DNA of 64,000 bases, taken from contig NC_080701.1 of the NCBI RefSeq assembly GCF_030445035.2, positions 18,816,798-18,880,797 on the forward strand, written 5' to 3'. The stretch is from Dasypus novemcinctus (lineage: Eukaryota > Chordata > Mammalia > Cingulata > Dasypodidae). Positions within the stretch are counted from its first letter, which is position 1; every line of letters begins with the position of its first letter. Made by a program: the position numbers and the translations under genes. This document shows positions 33,864 through 45,884 of this stretch, piece by piece. The notes below the pieces were generated by a model. The model ran no database searches, had not been told where the DNA came from, and saw nothing but the letters and a program-made list of their open reading frames with translations.

Positions 33864-35321
33864 GAGCATGTGTTGGATGACATACTGTTGTTGAAATGGC
33901 AGTTCTCCCTAAATTGATCTATAAACTCAGTGCAATCCTTATCAGAATTCTACAAGGTTTTTTTTGTAGACATTGAGAAGCTAATTTGTATGGAATATAC
34001 CCAAAATAATTTTTAAAAAGTACACAATATGAGGGTATACAATACCAATGGAACAAAATATAAAGCTCAAAAATATATCCATATTTATAGTCAACTGTTT
34101 TTCAACAAAGGTGTCAAGACACTTCATTGGTGGGAAGTTTCATCTTTTCAACAGCAATGCTAGGACAATTGAATACATATATGTAATTGGAAGCAGATAT
34201 ATAATTATAGACCTGTGCTAAACTATAAGATTCTTAGAAGGGAACAAAGGAGAAAATCTTTCTAACTTTTGGTTAGGCAAAGATTTCGTGGATACTATAC
34301 CACAAGCACAATCCATAAAAGAAAATAATTGATAAACTGGACTTTATCAAAATAAAAAGTTTTGCTTTTCAAAAGACAATATTGAGATAATGGAAAAGCA
34401 AGATACAGAAAGGGAGAAAATATTTTCAAATCGTATATCTGATGAAGACTTGTATCCAGAATATATAATACACTCTTACAATTCAGTAAGAAGCAGACCA
34501 ACAACCCAATGAAAACATGGATAAAAGACTTGAATAGATGATTCACCAAAGCAGATAAACAAATGGCCAATAAGCAAAGGAAAAGAAGATCAACAGCATT
34601 AGTTACTAGTAAAATACAAATTGAAACCTCCTTGAGATATCACTATGCATGCCCAGTAGAATGGCTATAGTCAAAAACTTTGACAATATCAAGCAGTGGT
34701 TAGGAAGTGAAGAAAGTGAATGTGCTCATTGCTGGAAGGATGTAAAATTGTAGAATTCTTTGGAAAAAATCTCAGTTTCTTTAAAAAGTAAACGTAAACT
34801 TACCATACAACCCAGCAATTCTAATCCAAGATAAGAAAGATAAATGAAAACCTAATCACACGAACAGTTTTACCTGAATATTTATAGTAGCATTATTCAC
34901 AAGAGCCAAAAACTAGGGAAAAAAACTCATGTTTAAAATGTGGTATATCCATATAATGGAATATTATATAACAATTAAACGAAACAAACTACTGATACAT
35001 GCCTCAATATGGATGGCCCTCATAAACATTATGCTAAGTAAAAGAAGCCAGATTCAAAAAAAAAAGATATTGTATGATTTCTATTTATATCAAATTTCCA
35101 ACAAAGACAAATATTTAGTGATAGAAAGCTTGTCAACAATTGCCTGAAACTGGAGGAAGGAGCAGAGATTGACTAAAAACCAGCACAATGGAACTTTTTT
35201 TTTTTTGTGGCAGGAGGAGGGAGGGTGAAAATAGTCTAAAATTGGACTGTGTCGATAGTTGCATAAAATAATTGAATGAATATATTTTATGATATGTAAC
35301 TGACACCTCAATAAAGCTGTT
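33864..35321 (+). mobile_element. L1M 3' half, 5'-truncated, with TSD
   Basis: Sense-strand old L1: ORF2 C-terminal text ('aaatggcagttctccctaaa', 'ataaactggactttatcaaa', 'ccatataatggaatattata'), then a 3' UTR ending 'cctcaataaagctgttaaaa'. The flanking direct repeat is AAAATGAGAGTGAA (33850-33863) versus AAAATGAGATTGAA (35322-35335), one mismatch. ORF2 is full of stops. Confidence 0.92.
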
Positions 35322-35335
35322 AAAATGAGATTGAA

Positions 35336-35765
35336 AGGAAGTAAAATTCAACCAAACCCAAGTAGGATGGAGACAGTTCTCTGAGAACTGTTGTAACTCC
35401 AGATTTGAATACTACCATGAACCTCTGCACCTCTCATCTCTACTTCCATGTTTGCATGTGTGCATGTTTGATCTATACTAAGTGCCACTTTATCTTCCTA
35501 TCAAGAAACATGGCCTATTGGCTTATATTTATAGTGTCACTTGAGAAGGGATGAGACAAACTGTCTTCTACAGTTAAAAATTTCCAGAGAAGAACAGTAC
35601 TTGACTTGGTTTGGGTCAAGGGCTTACTTTTAGGTCAATCAATAATGATTCGAGGGTCAGGCTCTCTCTGCTGTAGTATACATCGTGTGTGTGCATATGT
35701 ATACACACATACATGTGTGACATATTTCCTCCAAGTATACTTCTATATCTATTTAATCTTTTTTA
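35336..35765. other. Intergenic with an alternating purine-pyrimidine patch
   Basis: No gene recognised. Near 35677-35725 the sequence alternates purine and pyrimidine ('gtgtgtgtgcatatgtata', 'cacacatacatgtgtga') and is partly self-complementary. Confidence 0.5.
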
Positions 35766-36763
35766 ATATATATTTTTAAATTTATTTTTAAAGGATACAT
35801 AGATCATACAAAATGTTACATTAAAAATATAGAAGGTTCCCATATGCCCAACTCCTCACATCCCCCACTTTTCCCACATCAACAACTTCTTTCATCAGTG
35901 TGGTACATTCATTGCATTTGGTGAATATAGTTTGGAGCACTGCTACACAGCATGGATTATACTTTACATTGTAGTTTACACTCTTTCCCAGTTCATTCAG
36001 TGGGTTATGGCAGGATATATAATGTCCTGCATCTGTCCCTGCAATGTCAGTCAGAACAACTCCAAGTCCCAAAATGTGTCCATAACACACCTCTTTTTCC
36101 CTCTCCCTGCCTTCAGCAACTCCTGTGGCCACTGTGTCCACATCAATAATATAATTTCTTCCATTGCTAGAGTCACAATAATTTTATCATAGAATACCAG
36201 TAAGTCCACTCAAACCCATATTTTATTCCTCCATCCAGAGGGCCCTGGGATGGTGATGCCCACTCCATCTCTCAATTGAGAGGGGCTTTGATCCTACATG
36301 GCTTGTGAATGGGACTCTTGTTCCCACAGCTGTAGACTCTCTCAGTTCCTTGGTGTGGTGGTTGTCTATCCTCACCTCCCTGTCAGCTGACCTGGGGAAG
36401 TCCAACAAACTGGACAGTAGGTGCTGCAACACCACTGAGACTCAGAACCCATCTGGCACATGAACTGCCTGGAGATTTAAGTCTCTTGGGCATATACCAA
36501 CCCCAGTGCCAACCACAGGTTCAATAAAAGGGACAGAAGAGGTATGTGTAGAGAAGTCAAATCTGAGTTCAACTCCATCACACTCAGTAGCACAAATTCC
36601 AAAGTAGGGCCCACTGGCAAGGCACTGAACTCCAGAGCCATCTCCCATGACCTTAGGACCTGGGTGTCTCCATAGCCCTCAGGAGCAGCAGTACCTGGGG
36701 TTGTATCTACTTTGGCTGTCTATGAGATCCTGCTGAGACATGCATAAGTGCCACCCCTCTGGA
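35766..36763 (-). mobile_element. 5'-truncated L1 (3' UTR only), antisense
   Basis: T/A-rich start then the C/D-type 3' UTR: 'tttcatcagtgtggtacatt', 'ggatatataatgtcctgcat', 'aaagtagggcccactggcaa', 'tgagatcctgctgagacatg'. Frames here are spurious. Confidence 0.92.
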
Positions 36764-36769
36764 TCTTAA

Positions 36770-36808
36770 TTAATCCTTAGGATAACCCTAATCCTTTGAA
36801 ATAGATAC
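36770..36808 (-). mobile_element. MIR SINE, first half of a split copy
   Basis: 'ggataaccctaatcctttga' and 'aatagata' match the antisense MIR tail and core. The copy continues at 37365 after an LTR insertion. GATAC at 36804-36808 is the left target copy. Confidence 0.7.
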
Positions 36809-37364
36809 AGTATTAGTCAGCCAAATGGGTACTGATGCAAAATACCAGAAATTGGTTGGTTTTTATAAAGGGTATTTATTTGGGCTAGGGGCTTACAGAT
36901 ACCAGGCCATAAGCATAAGTTACTTCCCTCACCAAAGTCTATTTTCACGTGTTAGAGAAAGATGGCTGCTGATGTCTGCCAGAGTTCAGGCTTCCTGGGT
37001 TACTATCTCAGGGTCTTGCTTCTCTCTGGGTTCAGGGTTCCTCTCTTCCCAGGGCTTGCTTCTTCCTGGGCTCAGGGTTCCTCTCTTTCTGGGGCTTGCT
37101 TCTCTTTCTTCTGTGAGCTTACTTCCTGGGACTCCAGTTTAAGGCTTTAGCATCAAATTCCAACATCAAAATTCCAACATCAAAAACCCCTCAACTCTGT
37201 CCTTTGCCATGTCTTTTATCTGTGAGTCCCCCACCCCACCATGCCCTAATGATGTGGCCCAATCAAAGCCCTAATCATAATTTAATGACACCCAGGGACA
37301 GCCCAGATTATGAACATAATCTAGTATCTATTTTTGGAATATATAACCATATCAAAATGCTACA
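36809..37364 (-). mobile_element. Xenarthran MaLR-like LTR, antisense, with 5-bp TSD
   Basis: Starts AGTATTAGTCAGCC (consensus TGTATTAGTC) and ends ...AAATGCTACA, flanked by GATAC at 36804-36808 and 37365-37369. The body has repeated 'ctctctgggttcagggttcc'-like units, 'ccaacatcaaaa' repeats and 'gtccccca' C-rich text. I recognise it as a common LTR of armadillo genomes but cannot give a database name. Confidence 0.85.
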
Positions 37365-37480
37365 GATACCAATATTTCCATTTCACAAATAGGGAAATTG
37401 ACCCTTAGAGAAGTTAAAATACATAGACAAGGTCATATGGCTAAAGCGTTGGTTCCAGGATTTGAACAAGCTCAGTCACA
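37365..37480 (-). mobile_element. MIR SINE, second half of a split copy
   Basis: 'tttccatttcacaaataggg', 'aaattgacccttagagaagt' and 'aaggtcatatggctaaa' follow antisense MIR, in direct continuation of 36770-36808. Confidence 0.82.
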
Positions 37481-39682
37481 TTATTCCTTTCCCTAAACTA
37501 CACGTCTCCTTTTATCATTTTCTTATCCTAAGAGCATCATATGCTATATCATGGCTATATCCATGTATTGGATTGTCTCTATTTTTTCTAGATAAACCAT
37601 TATTGTATGAACTCATCCTAAACATATTGCTATCCCTGACATCAGAATAAATGGATATTCTCTCTTAAATCCAGGGTTTTAATGATTACACTTTATGTGT
37701 TAGCTTTTTTTTTTTGCTCCACAGAACTAGTACTCTGCTTTTCTTCAGGCATCCTAATATCTAATTTTCAAGTTTCCTTCCAAATGAAAATCACTATCAG
37801 TATGGTAAGCATTTGGAGTTTTATTATTGATTTATGCCTTGGGTGAAGAGGTTAATTAAATGTGAATTTTAAGCCGACAACATGATTAGGAGAGTGAAGC
37901 AAGTGGAATTCATGAATACTTCCAGAGCCATTAAAACTCTTTAAAATGAACAATGACTGAAGGTGGGGGTATGAAGGGGTGGGGTGGGGAGATAGATCAG
38001 CTCTCTGTTATTTGTGACAGGATTAATGAAATTCTGAAGAATAACAGAATCTTTCCAAGGCATTCAAGTCCAGCTGGGTTTTTAGTTTGCATTTATATTG
38101 ACATTAGCATGGGATACAATATATTCCTAATAAGCCACTCTTCCATATTCTCTCACTCTTTTTTTTTCTTTCCTATTTCAAATTTCATCATAGAGCCCTG
38201 AGCTGTTCCAGATCAACAGACCAGACTAGAAGGAGGGGAGGATTGATGGGTTACCAACCCTTAAAGAGTCCTCAGGGAGACTTTGCAAAAAATTGAGGAT
38301 TCATAGACTCAACATTTTCATTGTTGCTGTTTTTCAGGAAGACCCTTTGGAGATCTTAATTTGAGAACTTAAATCAAGGGTGGATCTTATAGCGAAAAAA
38401 AAAAAAAAAGGAAGCTAACAAGTCATTATGCAGCAATAATGTATATAAGGAAATGGGGAATCTGGGGCTGGTTTCAACACAGATTTTAATTCCCCCAAAG
38501 TCAAACAATTGTGGATTTTATGCACTATTTAAAACCTTATAGTCCTCTCTCCTCTAAATCCCAAGCACAAAGTAGAAATTCAGTCTGTTCTGGTTAATGG
38601 TGAATGGAGTTGTACAACTCCAAGAGATTTAAAAAATAATAAATGACAACAATTACATACCCATAATCATGTTATAAAGAACACAACAAAAATATTTGAA
38701 TCAAATGTTACAGGTATTCCAGAAAACTAGAAAATCTCAAAGGTGGGGTCCATAGAATTTAATAATTACAGGGTAATAGAAAACAAGACATTAATTAAGA
38801 AAATGATTTATTGTACTTTAGTGCTGTTATTAAATATATATCCCGAACACTATACATATGTAATATTTATTACCTTTTAATTTGTAATAGATATAGTTCT
38901 GGTAATGGAATGGAATGAAAGATCTGTAGCTCATAATTCAGGAGGTAGAAATGATGCAGCAATCTAAATGGGGTGATAGCATTTCAGAATCAATCTTAGA
39001 ACAATAATGAAAGGTATTGTCATTGTGATTCCATCCAGGCAAATATCTACTGTGCCTAGGTAACAGAAAATATATAGACATGTATACTGAGTTGGAACGA
39101 AAGACTCAGCAAAATAGAAGTTAAAAAGCAACCTAGAATCAGATATTTTAGATGAAAAGGATGAAAAACCCTGACACACAGTAAACTTACAGCTAGATAA
39201 GGCAGAGGAAAGGGTGGGTGGAAGATTTTCCTATTGGAGACTGAAATCTGTGCACTAAAACCTTGGGAGAGCTTCCTCATTTCACACATAGGGGACAGTG
39301 ACGATACTAGGCTCTGGACAATGTGCCATTAAGATTTATCATATAGGCTTCAGCCGATCAGGCTTAAGTTGAGAATGTCCAAGGCAACGCTGCCGCCTTC
39401 AGAGGGGTGTGGGACTGACAGAACCTGGGACCTGTCTGGAGAGGCTTACTGGTGGTAACTAATATTTCTCAGGTTCACCTGGATAGCAGCAGCAATTCAA
39501 CCCCCTTTTCAAGTTTTCCTCTCCACTCTAGGGGACTCCATCATGTCTACAGTGAGTGTCACCCACATGCTTTGGTCCTGTAATTACCTCTGCCTCTAAC
39601 TTAGCCCCCGATGGCCAGTCTTGCCTTCATGCCCGGACCTCCGTTTGTACCTCCTGCATATCTAAGACAGCAGGCATTCAGT
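37481..39682. other. Intergenic single-copy DNA
   Basis: About 2.2 kb with no gene or repeat family recognised. It contains a G-rich patch near 37963-37990 and an A17-19 run near 38393-38410. Confidence 0.45.
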
Positions 39683-39896
39683 TAGAACAAGACTTCTCAC
39701 ACTCAGCACTACTGACATTTCTTTTTGGGGCAGGATTCTGTCCTGTGCATTGCAAGATATTAAGCAGCATCCCTGGCCTTGACTCACGAGATACCAGCAG
39801 CACCTCCGATTATGACAATGACACATGTCTCCACACATTGGCCAATGTTCCCTGGGGACGGCAGGAAGGCAAAACTGTGATCCTCGAGAACCACTG
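39683..39896. mobile_element. MER5 (hAT-Charlie) DNA transposon fossil
   Basis: Matches the MER5 consensus: 'cactactgacatttctttttgg', 'gtcctgtgcattgcaagat', 'agcagcatccctggcctt', 'gtctccacacattggccaat', 'cgagaaccactg'. It is non-autonomous, with the left inverted terminal repeat decayed. The 113-residue frame across it is not a gene. Confidence 0.92.
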
Positions 39897-41007
39897 ATTT
39901 ATAGGTTGCTACCCTTATTATGCTGCCTTTGAGGGCCGAGTTCTCCTCTTCACCATTCCTCAACTCCCATAGCCTAGCTAAGCCAGGATTGTATGTTTGT
40001 TAAAAACAATAATGAACATTTGAAGCTGACGGAAGAAAACTCTGGTGCAGAGCAAATTTACAACTGACTGCTAGATGACTGTTCTTGGGGCCCAGAAACC
40101 CATTCCAAATGAGTTCCTACCAGGCAGCGTCCCTAGTGGCTCCAGATCAACTTCCTTTCCCAACTAGAGAAATGCTCAGTTGCAGTTTCCCATCAGAAGG
40201 ATGTGATAAGTCTCTATATTTCTAGCCAATGGGGCTCACAGGGGTCAGTGATAGAGAAAACCGTTTCCTCTCACTATTCCACATCTTAAATCTTTTTTAT
40301 GCCAAACTTTGCTTCATTTAAGCAGTACTGATCATCTGAATATCCACTCCCTTCTGAGGAAACTCTACCCTCTTCCCAAGTGTAGGGACTTGTTATGTAA
40401 TTTTCTTTTGTACATTTAATAATTGAAAATACAAACAATGAAAAAGTAAAAAGAAAACATAGTTGCATACAAACATACATTTCTCATTTAAATGTACTGG
40501 ATATATATAAATTTTTTTTGAATCATACAATATGTTACACAATATATTTGATTTATAGTAAAGCAATTAACAGAAAATTACTTCAGAATCTCATTGCACA
40601 AGAAATACACATATAGCAGCTAGTGGGTGGCTTTTTCATGTCTCCTCCTTCTATATTACATAAATTAATGGTAACTCTCTTCATTTTAACATTTATCAAA
40701 ATTTTGTTTCTTCAGTTTTAAATGTCAATAAATAGAATTTCAGTATTATATTTTGCATTGAGCTTTCCCAGTTCCTGGAATAGTGTCTGCCACATTAAAA
40801 AAAAAACAAAACAAAACAACAACACTCAATAAGCAACTGACTCATTGAATTAATGATTTAATGGAAGCAAATCCAATTTCCTTTTATGCTCCTTCCTATG
40901 GAATGGAGGAATCTCATAATGTCCTATCCTTTCTTCAGTCATTTCAAACTCAGCTTCACATCTCTCAAGCCAAAGGAAAAAACAGGAAATATTTCATAGT
41001 CATGGAG
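39897..41007. other. Intergenic, nothing recognised
   Basis: No gene or family recognised. There is an A-rich simple run at 40797-40828. Confidence 0.4.
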
Positions 41008-41145
41008 CACAGGCTACTTTCTCCCATTTTACAGACAAGGAAACAAAGACCTAGACATATTAAGTAACTTATCACAGATCACAAAGTTAGTAAATGGCAG
41101 AGCTAATGCTCTTAATCCAGGTCTGCCTGATTCTAACTTTCACGA
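41008..41145 (-). mobile_element. MIR SINE, antisense
   Basis: 'cccattttacagacaaggaa', 'attaagtaacttatcacaga' and 'aaatggcagagctaatgctc', then 'ccaggtctgcctgattctaa': textbook antisense MIR over its core and head. Confidence 0.92.
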
Positions 41146-41384
41146 TAAACACACACCTCTGTGTCTCTTCTCTACCCTGAACCTATTATTGCTTCTCTAG
41201 TCAAGTTCACATCCAAGAGTTTCCAAGAGCATTGTGCCCTTTATGACCTTGCAAAGGGGATGAATTCTACCCTATTCTTCATCAGTTACACAATCTATCC
41301 TGCATATCCTTTCAGCAGTTGCCCCATCACTGTCCTAAAAAGGTGCATTTTTCAGTAAAGCCTTTTATTCTTGCTTTCTGGACA

Positions 41385-41908
41385 TTGACAGGACTAGGCC
41401 CCATCCCTAGCACCCCCCAAACAGCCACAACTTGCAGAAGCTGCAAGTTTATTATTAACCTGCCCCATTGTGGAAGGGCCACCAGCCGTTTACTCAGAAG
41501 GAGCCATGTCCCATGATATAGAACAGCCCCCCATCCTGAGCCTATGTGTCCAGATATAGTTCATTTCCTCACAAGAATAGACAAAGAAGCCACCCCACCC
41601 CACCCAACCCCTTCTGCACCCCTAGAATTCACTACCCTTAGCCCACTGCCCCTAGCCATCCCTCGGGTCTTACCTAGGCCCAAACCCACTCCCACTAACT
41701 AAGCGTGTTCCCGCCTATTGATGTACTGGATAAATTCATGACTGCCTCTGCCAGAGGCAGGCTGAAGTTTCTCTGCAGACCCCTGCCATACTAGCAGGGG
41801 CTCTGAGGTTTATTCTTTAGACCTCCTCCACTGGGAGAACTTCCCAGTAAATCCTTGCCTGCAATCGCTGGACTCCACATCCCAGCTGTCTGACCCCACC
41901 ATCTAACA
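41385..41908 (+). mobile_element. Solo ERV LTR (class I-like)
   Basis: Starts at or next to TGACAGGACTAGG and ends ...CATCTAACA, with the possible 4-base duplication GACA at 41381-41384 and 41909-41912. It holds C-rich U3 text, a TATA-like 'ggataaattcatgactgcc', 'cagtaaatccttgcctgca' as R/U5, and a CA end. Gammaretrovirus-like elements make 4-base TSDs. The exact start may be one base off. Confidence 0.68.
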
Positions 41909-41949
41909 GACACTAGATTAAAAGGACTGCTTATAAGTTTCATGCAGGT

Positions 41950-42180
41950 GTATTCAGAGAAGAGCCACTAGGATGGTGAATAGACTTGAAGCAACCAGGA
42001 TAAGGAATGGCCATGGAGAAGAGATATGAGTTAAGGTGCCTTCTATGGAGGGCTTAACCCATGCGGCCACAAGGAGTGATACAGGACCAAAGAATGGAAG
42101 TGACAGGAGACAGATTTCATGTAAGTAGAAGTAATGAGATCTAATGTTTGGAGATGTCCAAGATGCAATGTTTGGCATCA
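41950..42180 (+). mobile_element. L3/CR1 LINE fragment
   Basis: 'agagaagagccactaggatgg', 'catggagaagagatatgag' and 'tggaagtgacaggagacaga' follow the 3' ORF of mammalian L3/CR1 elements (the 'mitochondrial-matrix-like' reading is coincidental). Ancient and frameless. Confidence 0.7.
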
Positions 42181-43713
42181 AATCCTTTGGATGCTTCAGC
42201 CAGAAGCCAGAAATATTGTAAAGGGAAATCCATGCATCGCATGGGTGGTTGTTCATATAATCTTTGATTATATTATTTTGAAGATGCCAGGAAATCATAA
42301 GAACATCCTACATTTCAATTCACAACCTAACAAGTCAAAAATTCGAGGACTTAACCCTCAAGAAAGTCTCTACTTTTTTCCCGAGTCCCCAGAATAGCAG
42401 ATGCTACTTGAGACATGTTCAGGGTCATTAACAAGGTTTAAAAAAACAATGATTTTGCTTATTTCTGGTGTGTTTGTATGTATGTGTGTGAGACAGCAAA
42501 TTCAATTCATTAACCAATTTGGCATCATGATTAAATTTTTATGAAAATAATTCTATTGATATTTTAAAAAAATAAGGTTGCTACAAACTAATGGGGTTGA
42601 AGGATGTGTCTTAGTTTGGAGCAGAGGAAAGCATACAAGGCCCATTGTCTCAGGTGTGGGAATTTTCCTCCTTACCGTTAGAGCCCATGAGTGGCATCCC
42701 CTTCCTCTGCCAACAGATGATCCTGAGAGCAAAGGTGGAAGTGGAGGCTGCCTGCTTAGCAACCACAGCTGTGGATTCTAAAACTATAAAGAGGCTGTGA
42801 AAGTGAAGAATTTGGGTAAAGACGAGACGGGAGAGGGAGTGAGCATGTTCCTTGAAGCTTAAAGATGAAGGAGAGAGGCTTATGGAAGGCTGGGAAAGAG
42901 GCCGAGTCAGGATTTAATGCGGCTTTGGTTTAATTCTAGTCTGAGTTAATGGCCAGAGAAGGGGAAGCATTTACTACATTCTTTTTCTGACCATTCATCA
43001 CGCTCCACCACAGGTTACCTTTTCTTCAACTCCAGGCCAAGCAATGAACTTGACTTTCTCCAGCTCTATCTGCAAATCTTCACAACAATGCACCCTGGAA
43101 ATCAGCAATAAAAGGTCACGGTTTTTCTCCTGGCCTCAGGCATAGGGTGCGGGGTGACTGCACAGCATGGAGAGCCATGCCTGAGCCCTTTTCCTCTGAT
43201 AACAGGATAACATGCTAGTGATATTTTTTTCCTGGTGACTAGTGGGAAAACATGTTTTTGGTTTTGCTGATTACCTAGCCTCTAGAATATTTATTTACTC
43301 ATTGAAAGGTTAGATTTAGAAAGAGCAAGTCTCCCACAACACCTGCTTGCAAGTTAACTGGAAGGAAGCACAGATAGAAACTTAAATGGCAGCTTATCAG
43401 AAAATTTAAGACCTAACAGGGAAAAATCTGGAAGCAGAATTGCTTTTTTGTGTTCTACTTTTTTATCTACATGAAACCTAGGAACTCTTCATTTTGCCAC
43501 TGATCTCCAGCAGTAAACAAAGAGAAAATCATGTGGTTAGACATAACTTATGTTAGCACAATTGAACAATTCAGGCCAAAAAATCCACTTCGGTTCTGGA
43601 CTTACTGAATTATTTGCAATGGATTTCTGCATCAACTAGCATACTGTATAATTGCCAAGTATCCTGTTTTCTTTGTCCATAAGCATAGATGCATTTGTTG
43701 ATTTGGGTTAATT
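42181..43713. other. Intergenic, nothing recognised
   Basis: About 1.5 kb with no gene or repeat recognised. Confidence 0.4.
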
Positions 43714-43806
43714 CAGGGGTTCTTAACCTTTTTTGTTCCATAAGCCCCTTAGCCAGTCAGGTGAATTTCAATTCAAGCTCCTGGACCCCCTTGTTAAGAA
43801 CTCCTG
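43714..43806. mobile_element. Very short hAT-type MITE with 8-bp TSD
   Basis: A 93-base element with inverted ends CAGGGGTTCTTAACC and TTAAGAACTCCTG. It is flanked by GGTTAATT (43706-43713) and GATTAATT (43807-43814), 7 of 8 identical. Eight-base TSDs and CAG..CTG ends are hAT hallmarks. The 'ctggacccccttg' near its end is typical of a known mammalian family whose full copies are several hundred bases, so most of the interior has been lost. Confidence 0.85.
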
Positions 43807-43989
43807 GATTAATTGAAGGAAGAGGGAATATTTACCAAACCAAGGCACTGTGGGTAATTCAAAGGCAGTTAAAATACCCTCATTATAAAGTAATGATAAT
43901 TTAATTTAGAAATTATTTTTATATCTATTCATTGTAGGAAAAAAAGATATCAGAAAAGGTAAGCTTTCTTCTGAATCCACCCTTTCAAA

Positions 43990-44053
43990 TGTTTTTTTAA
44001 ATTTTATTTTTAACAAAGCTTTATATTCCATAAATGATAAATCAAAAACATAG
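43990..44053 (-). mobile_element. L1 copy F, extreme 3' end (left part)
   Basis: T-rich start, then 'tttatattccataaatgata' matches the antisense end of the lineage L1 3' UTR. It is cut at 44053 by copy G and resumes at 50284. GATAAATCAAAAACATAG (44036-44053) is the left target copy. Confidence 0.7.
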
Positions 44054-44787
44054 GGCACTGCAGAGGAGGAATTGTGGGAACATGGCATTGGATTAGCCAG
44101 ATAAGGCTCAGCTCTCACAAAAACAATGGAGAAAGTACCAAAGTCAGTCTTGGGACCTGCTTTGGGGATCAGCAGACCAGAACACTGCTTCCAACTCCCA
44201 GGAGGGTGAGGAATAGAGAGATGAAGAAGCCGAAACAACAAACTGTGAGTTACTAAACCTCCCAGCTGCTGGGAAGGGCTCCCCTCCCCCACACTCAAGA
44301 TAGTCTTCCTCCCTGCCAGCTGTTACAAGGGAAAAGGGAAAGGAAGTTGGGGGGCTTTTCTTCAGTGAATTTGGCCAACAGAGCCTGCTTTGAATCTCGG
44401 ATCTGGCCAGACAAAAACAAAGTAAAAGCGAGGGAGATATACCTCCATGGAAATGTGCACCAACAAGCGCCATCTGCTGACTGGTCTGGAAATTACATGG
44501 ACAGAAACTGCTTTTCGAGCTGCCTTCACCCCATCCCTGGAAGAAAATCTGTACCCCTTTAGTGAGTGAGTCCCTGGCATGATTTTGGTTAAGTTAAGTT
44601 GGGCAATTTTAAGTACTTAGGATAAGTTGAAACAAATATCAAAGGGCTGTGAAAAAATAATAACAATAGATAAGAGAGAGAGATTGGCCATTAAAGTAAA
44701 TTCACCAACATATCAGATGTCTAGACATTAGTAAAAAATTACAAGCCATACAAGGAAACAGGAAGAGATGGCCCAGCTAAAAGAACA
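44054..44787 (+). mobile_element. L1 copy G, 5' UTR
   Basis: Starts 'ggcactgcagaggagg' and matches the reversed 5' UTR of copy H ('cagtgaatttggccaacaga', 'gcctgctttgaatctcgg'). It is about 730 bases and non-coding. L1 5' UTRs hold an internal pol II promoter, but no specific sites can be assigned here. Confidence 0.8.
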
Positions 44788-45790
44788 ATGAAATATCCTG
44801 AAGAGATCCAGGAGTTAGGACAATTAATCATTGAAAATCACACAACTCTCCTAAATTTTAAAGAATTGAAAGAAAATATGACTAAAGATATAAACAATAT
44901 TAAGAAGACACTGGGTGAGCATAAAGAACAATTGGAAAGTCTGCAAAGAAAAGTAACAGACCTTATGAGAATGAAAGACACAACAGATGAGATTAAAAAT
45001 CCATTAGATATTATACACTTATTGTTTATGTATGCTTATGTATGAGTGATCTATTTCAATAAAATTTTTAAAATTATATTAAAAAATCCATTAGAGGCAC
45101 ATATGAGCAGACCTGAACTACTTGAAGACAGAATAAATGATTTTGAAGACAGAACATCTGAACTGGAAAAGACAGGAGAACAGAAAGAGAAGAGAATGGA
45201 CAAAATGGAACAAGGTCACAGAGAATTGAATGACAATGTGAAACACAAAAACATATGCATTGTGGGTGGCCCAGAAGAAGAAGAGAATGGAAAAAGGGCA
45301 GAAAGAATATTTGAGGAAATAGTAAGTGAGAACTTCTCTACCCTTATGAAAATGTAAATATTAATATCCAAGAACGTCAACACACCCCTAACAGAATAAA
45401 CACAAACAAACCTTCCCCTAAGACACCTACTATTCAGAATGACAAATATCAGAGATAAAGACAAGATTTTGAAAGCAGCTAGAGAAAAGAAAAGCATCAC
45501 ATACAAGGGAAACACAATAAGATTAAGTGCTGACCTCTCAACAGAAACCATGGAGGAGAGAAGAAAGTGGTATGATGTATTTACTGTATTGAAAGAGAAA
45601 ACTACCAGCCAACACTTCTGTATCTGGCAAAGCTGTCCTTCAAAAATGAAGAGAAGTTCAAAGTCCTCACAGACAAACAAAAATTGATAGAATATATCAC
45701 CAAAAGACCAGAATTACAAGAGTTACTAAAGGGAATGCTGCAGCCTGAAAGGAAAAGACAAAGGCAAGAAATTTGGAGAAGAATGTAGAA
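44788..45790 (+). pseudogene. L1 copy G, ORF1
   Basis: ORF1p is the trimeric RNA-binding chaperone of L1. The frame opens MKYPEEIQELGQLII and runs through a heptad-rich coil (DINNIKKTLGEHKEQLESL) until a 72-base insertion at 45009-45080 brings in a stop. It resumes from 45096 with LLEDRINDFEDRTSELEK and the RRM start NICIVGGPEEEENGKRAERI, then stops at LMKM. Beyond that, the RRM end and C-terminal domain are recognisable across frame changes (TYKGNTIRLSADLSTETM near 45500-45553, QELLKGMLQPERK near 45718-45755). It is non-functional. Confidence 0.88.
45009..45080 (+). mobile_element. 72-base insertion in ORF1 with TSD
   Basis: Flanked by TTAAAAATCCATTAGA (44993-45008) and TTAAAAAATCCATTAGA (45079-45095). 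The insert ends with 'caataaaatttttaaaatta', that is, a polyadenylation-like signal and A-rich tail. It therefore looks like a severely 5'-truncated retrotransposed RNA end. Its source is not recognised. Confidence 0.8.
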
Positions 45791-45884
45791 ATGAAGAATA
45801 TTAGAAAGGGTAAAAAGATAGACTATAATGTAATATGACAAGAGAAAGCAAAAGTCAAAATGAATGAAATAAGTAATGCCCTTA

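Noticed and set aside
39556-39897. 113-residue frame on the plus strand
   Set aside because: Its second half is MER5; no protein similarity.
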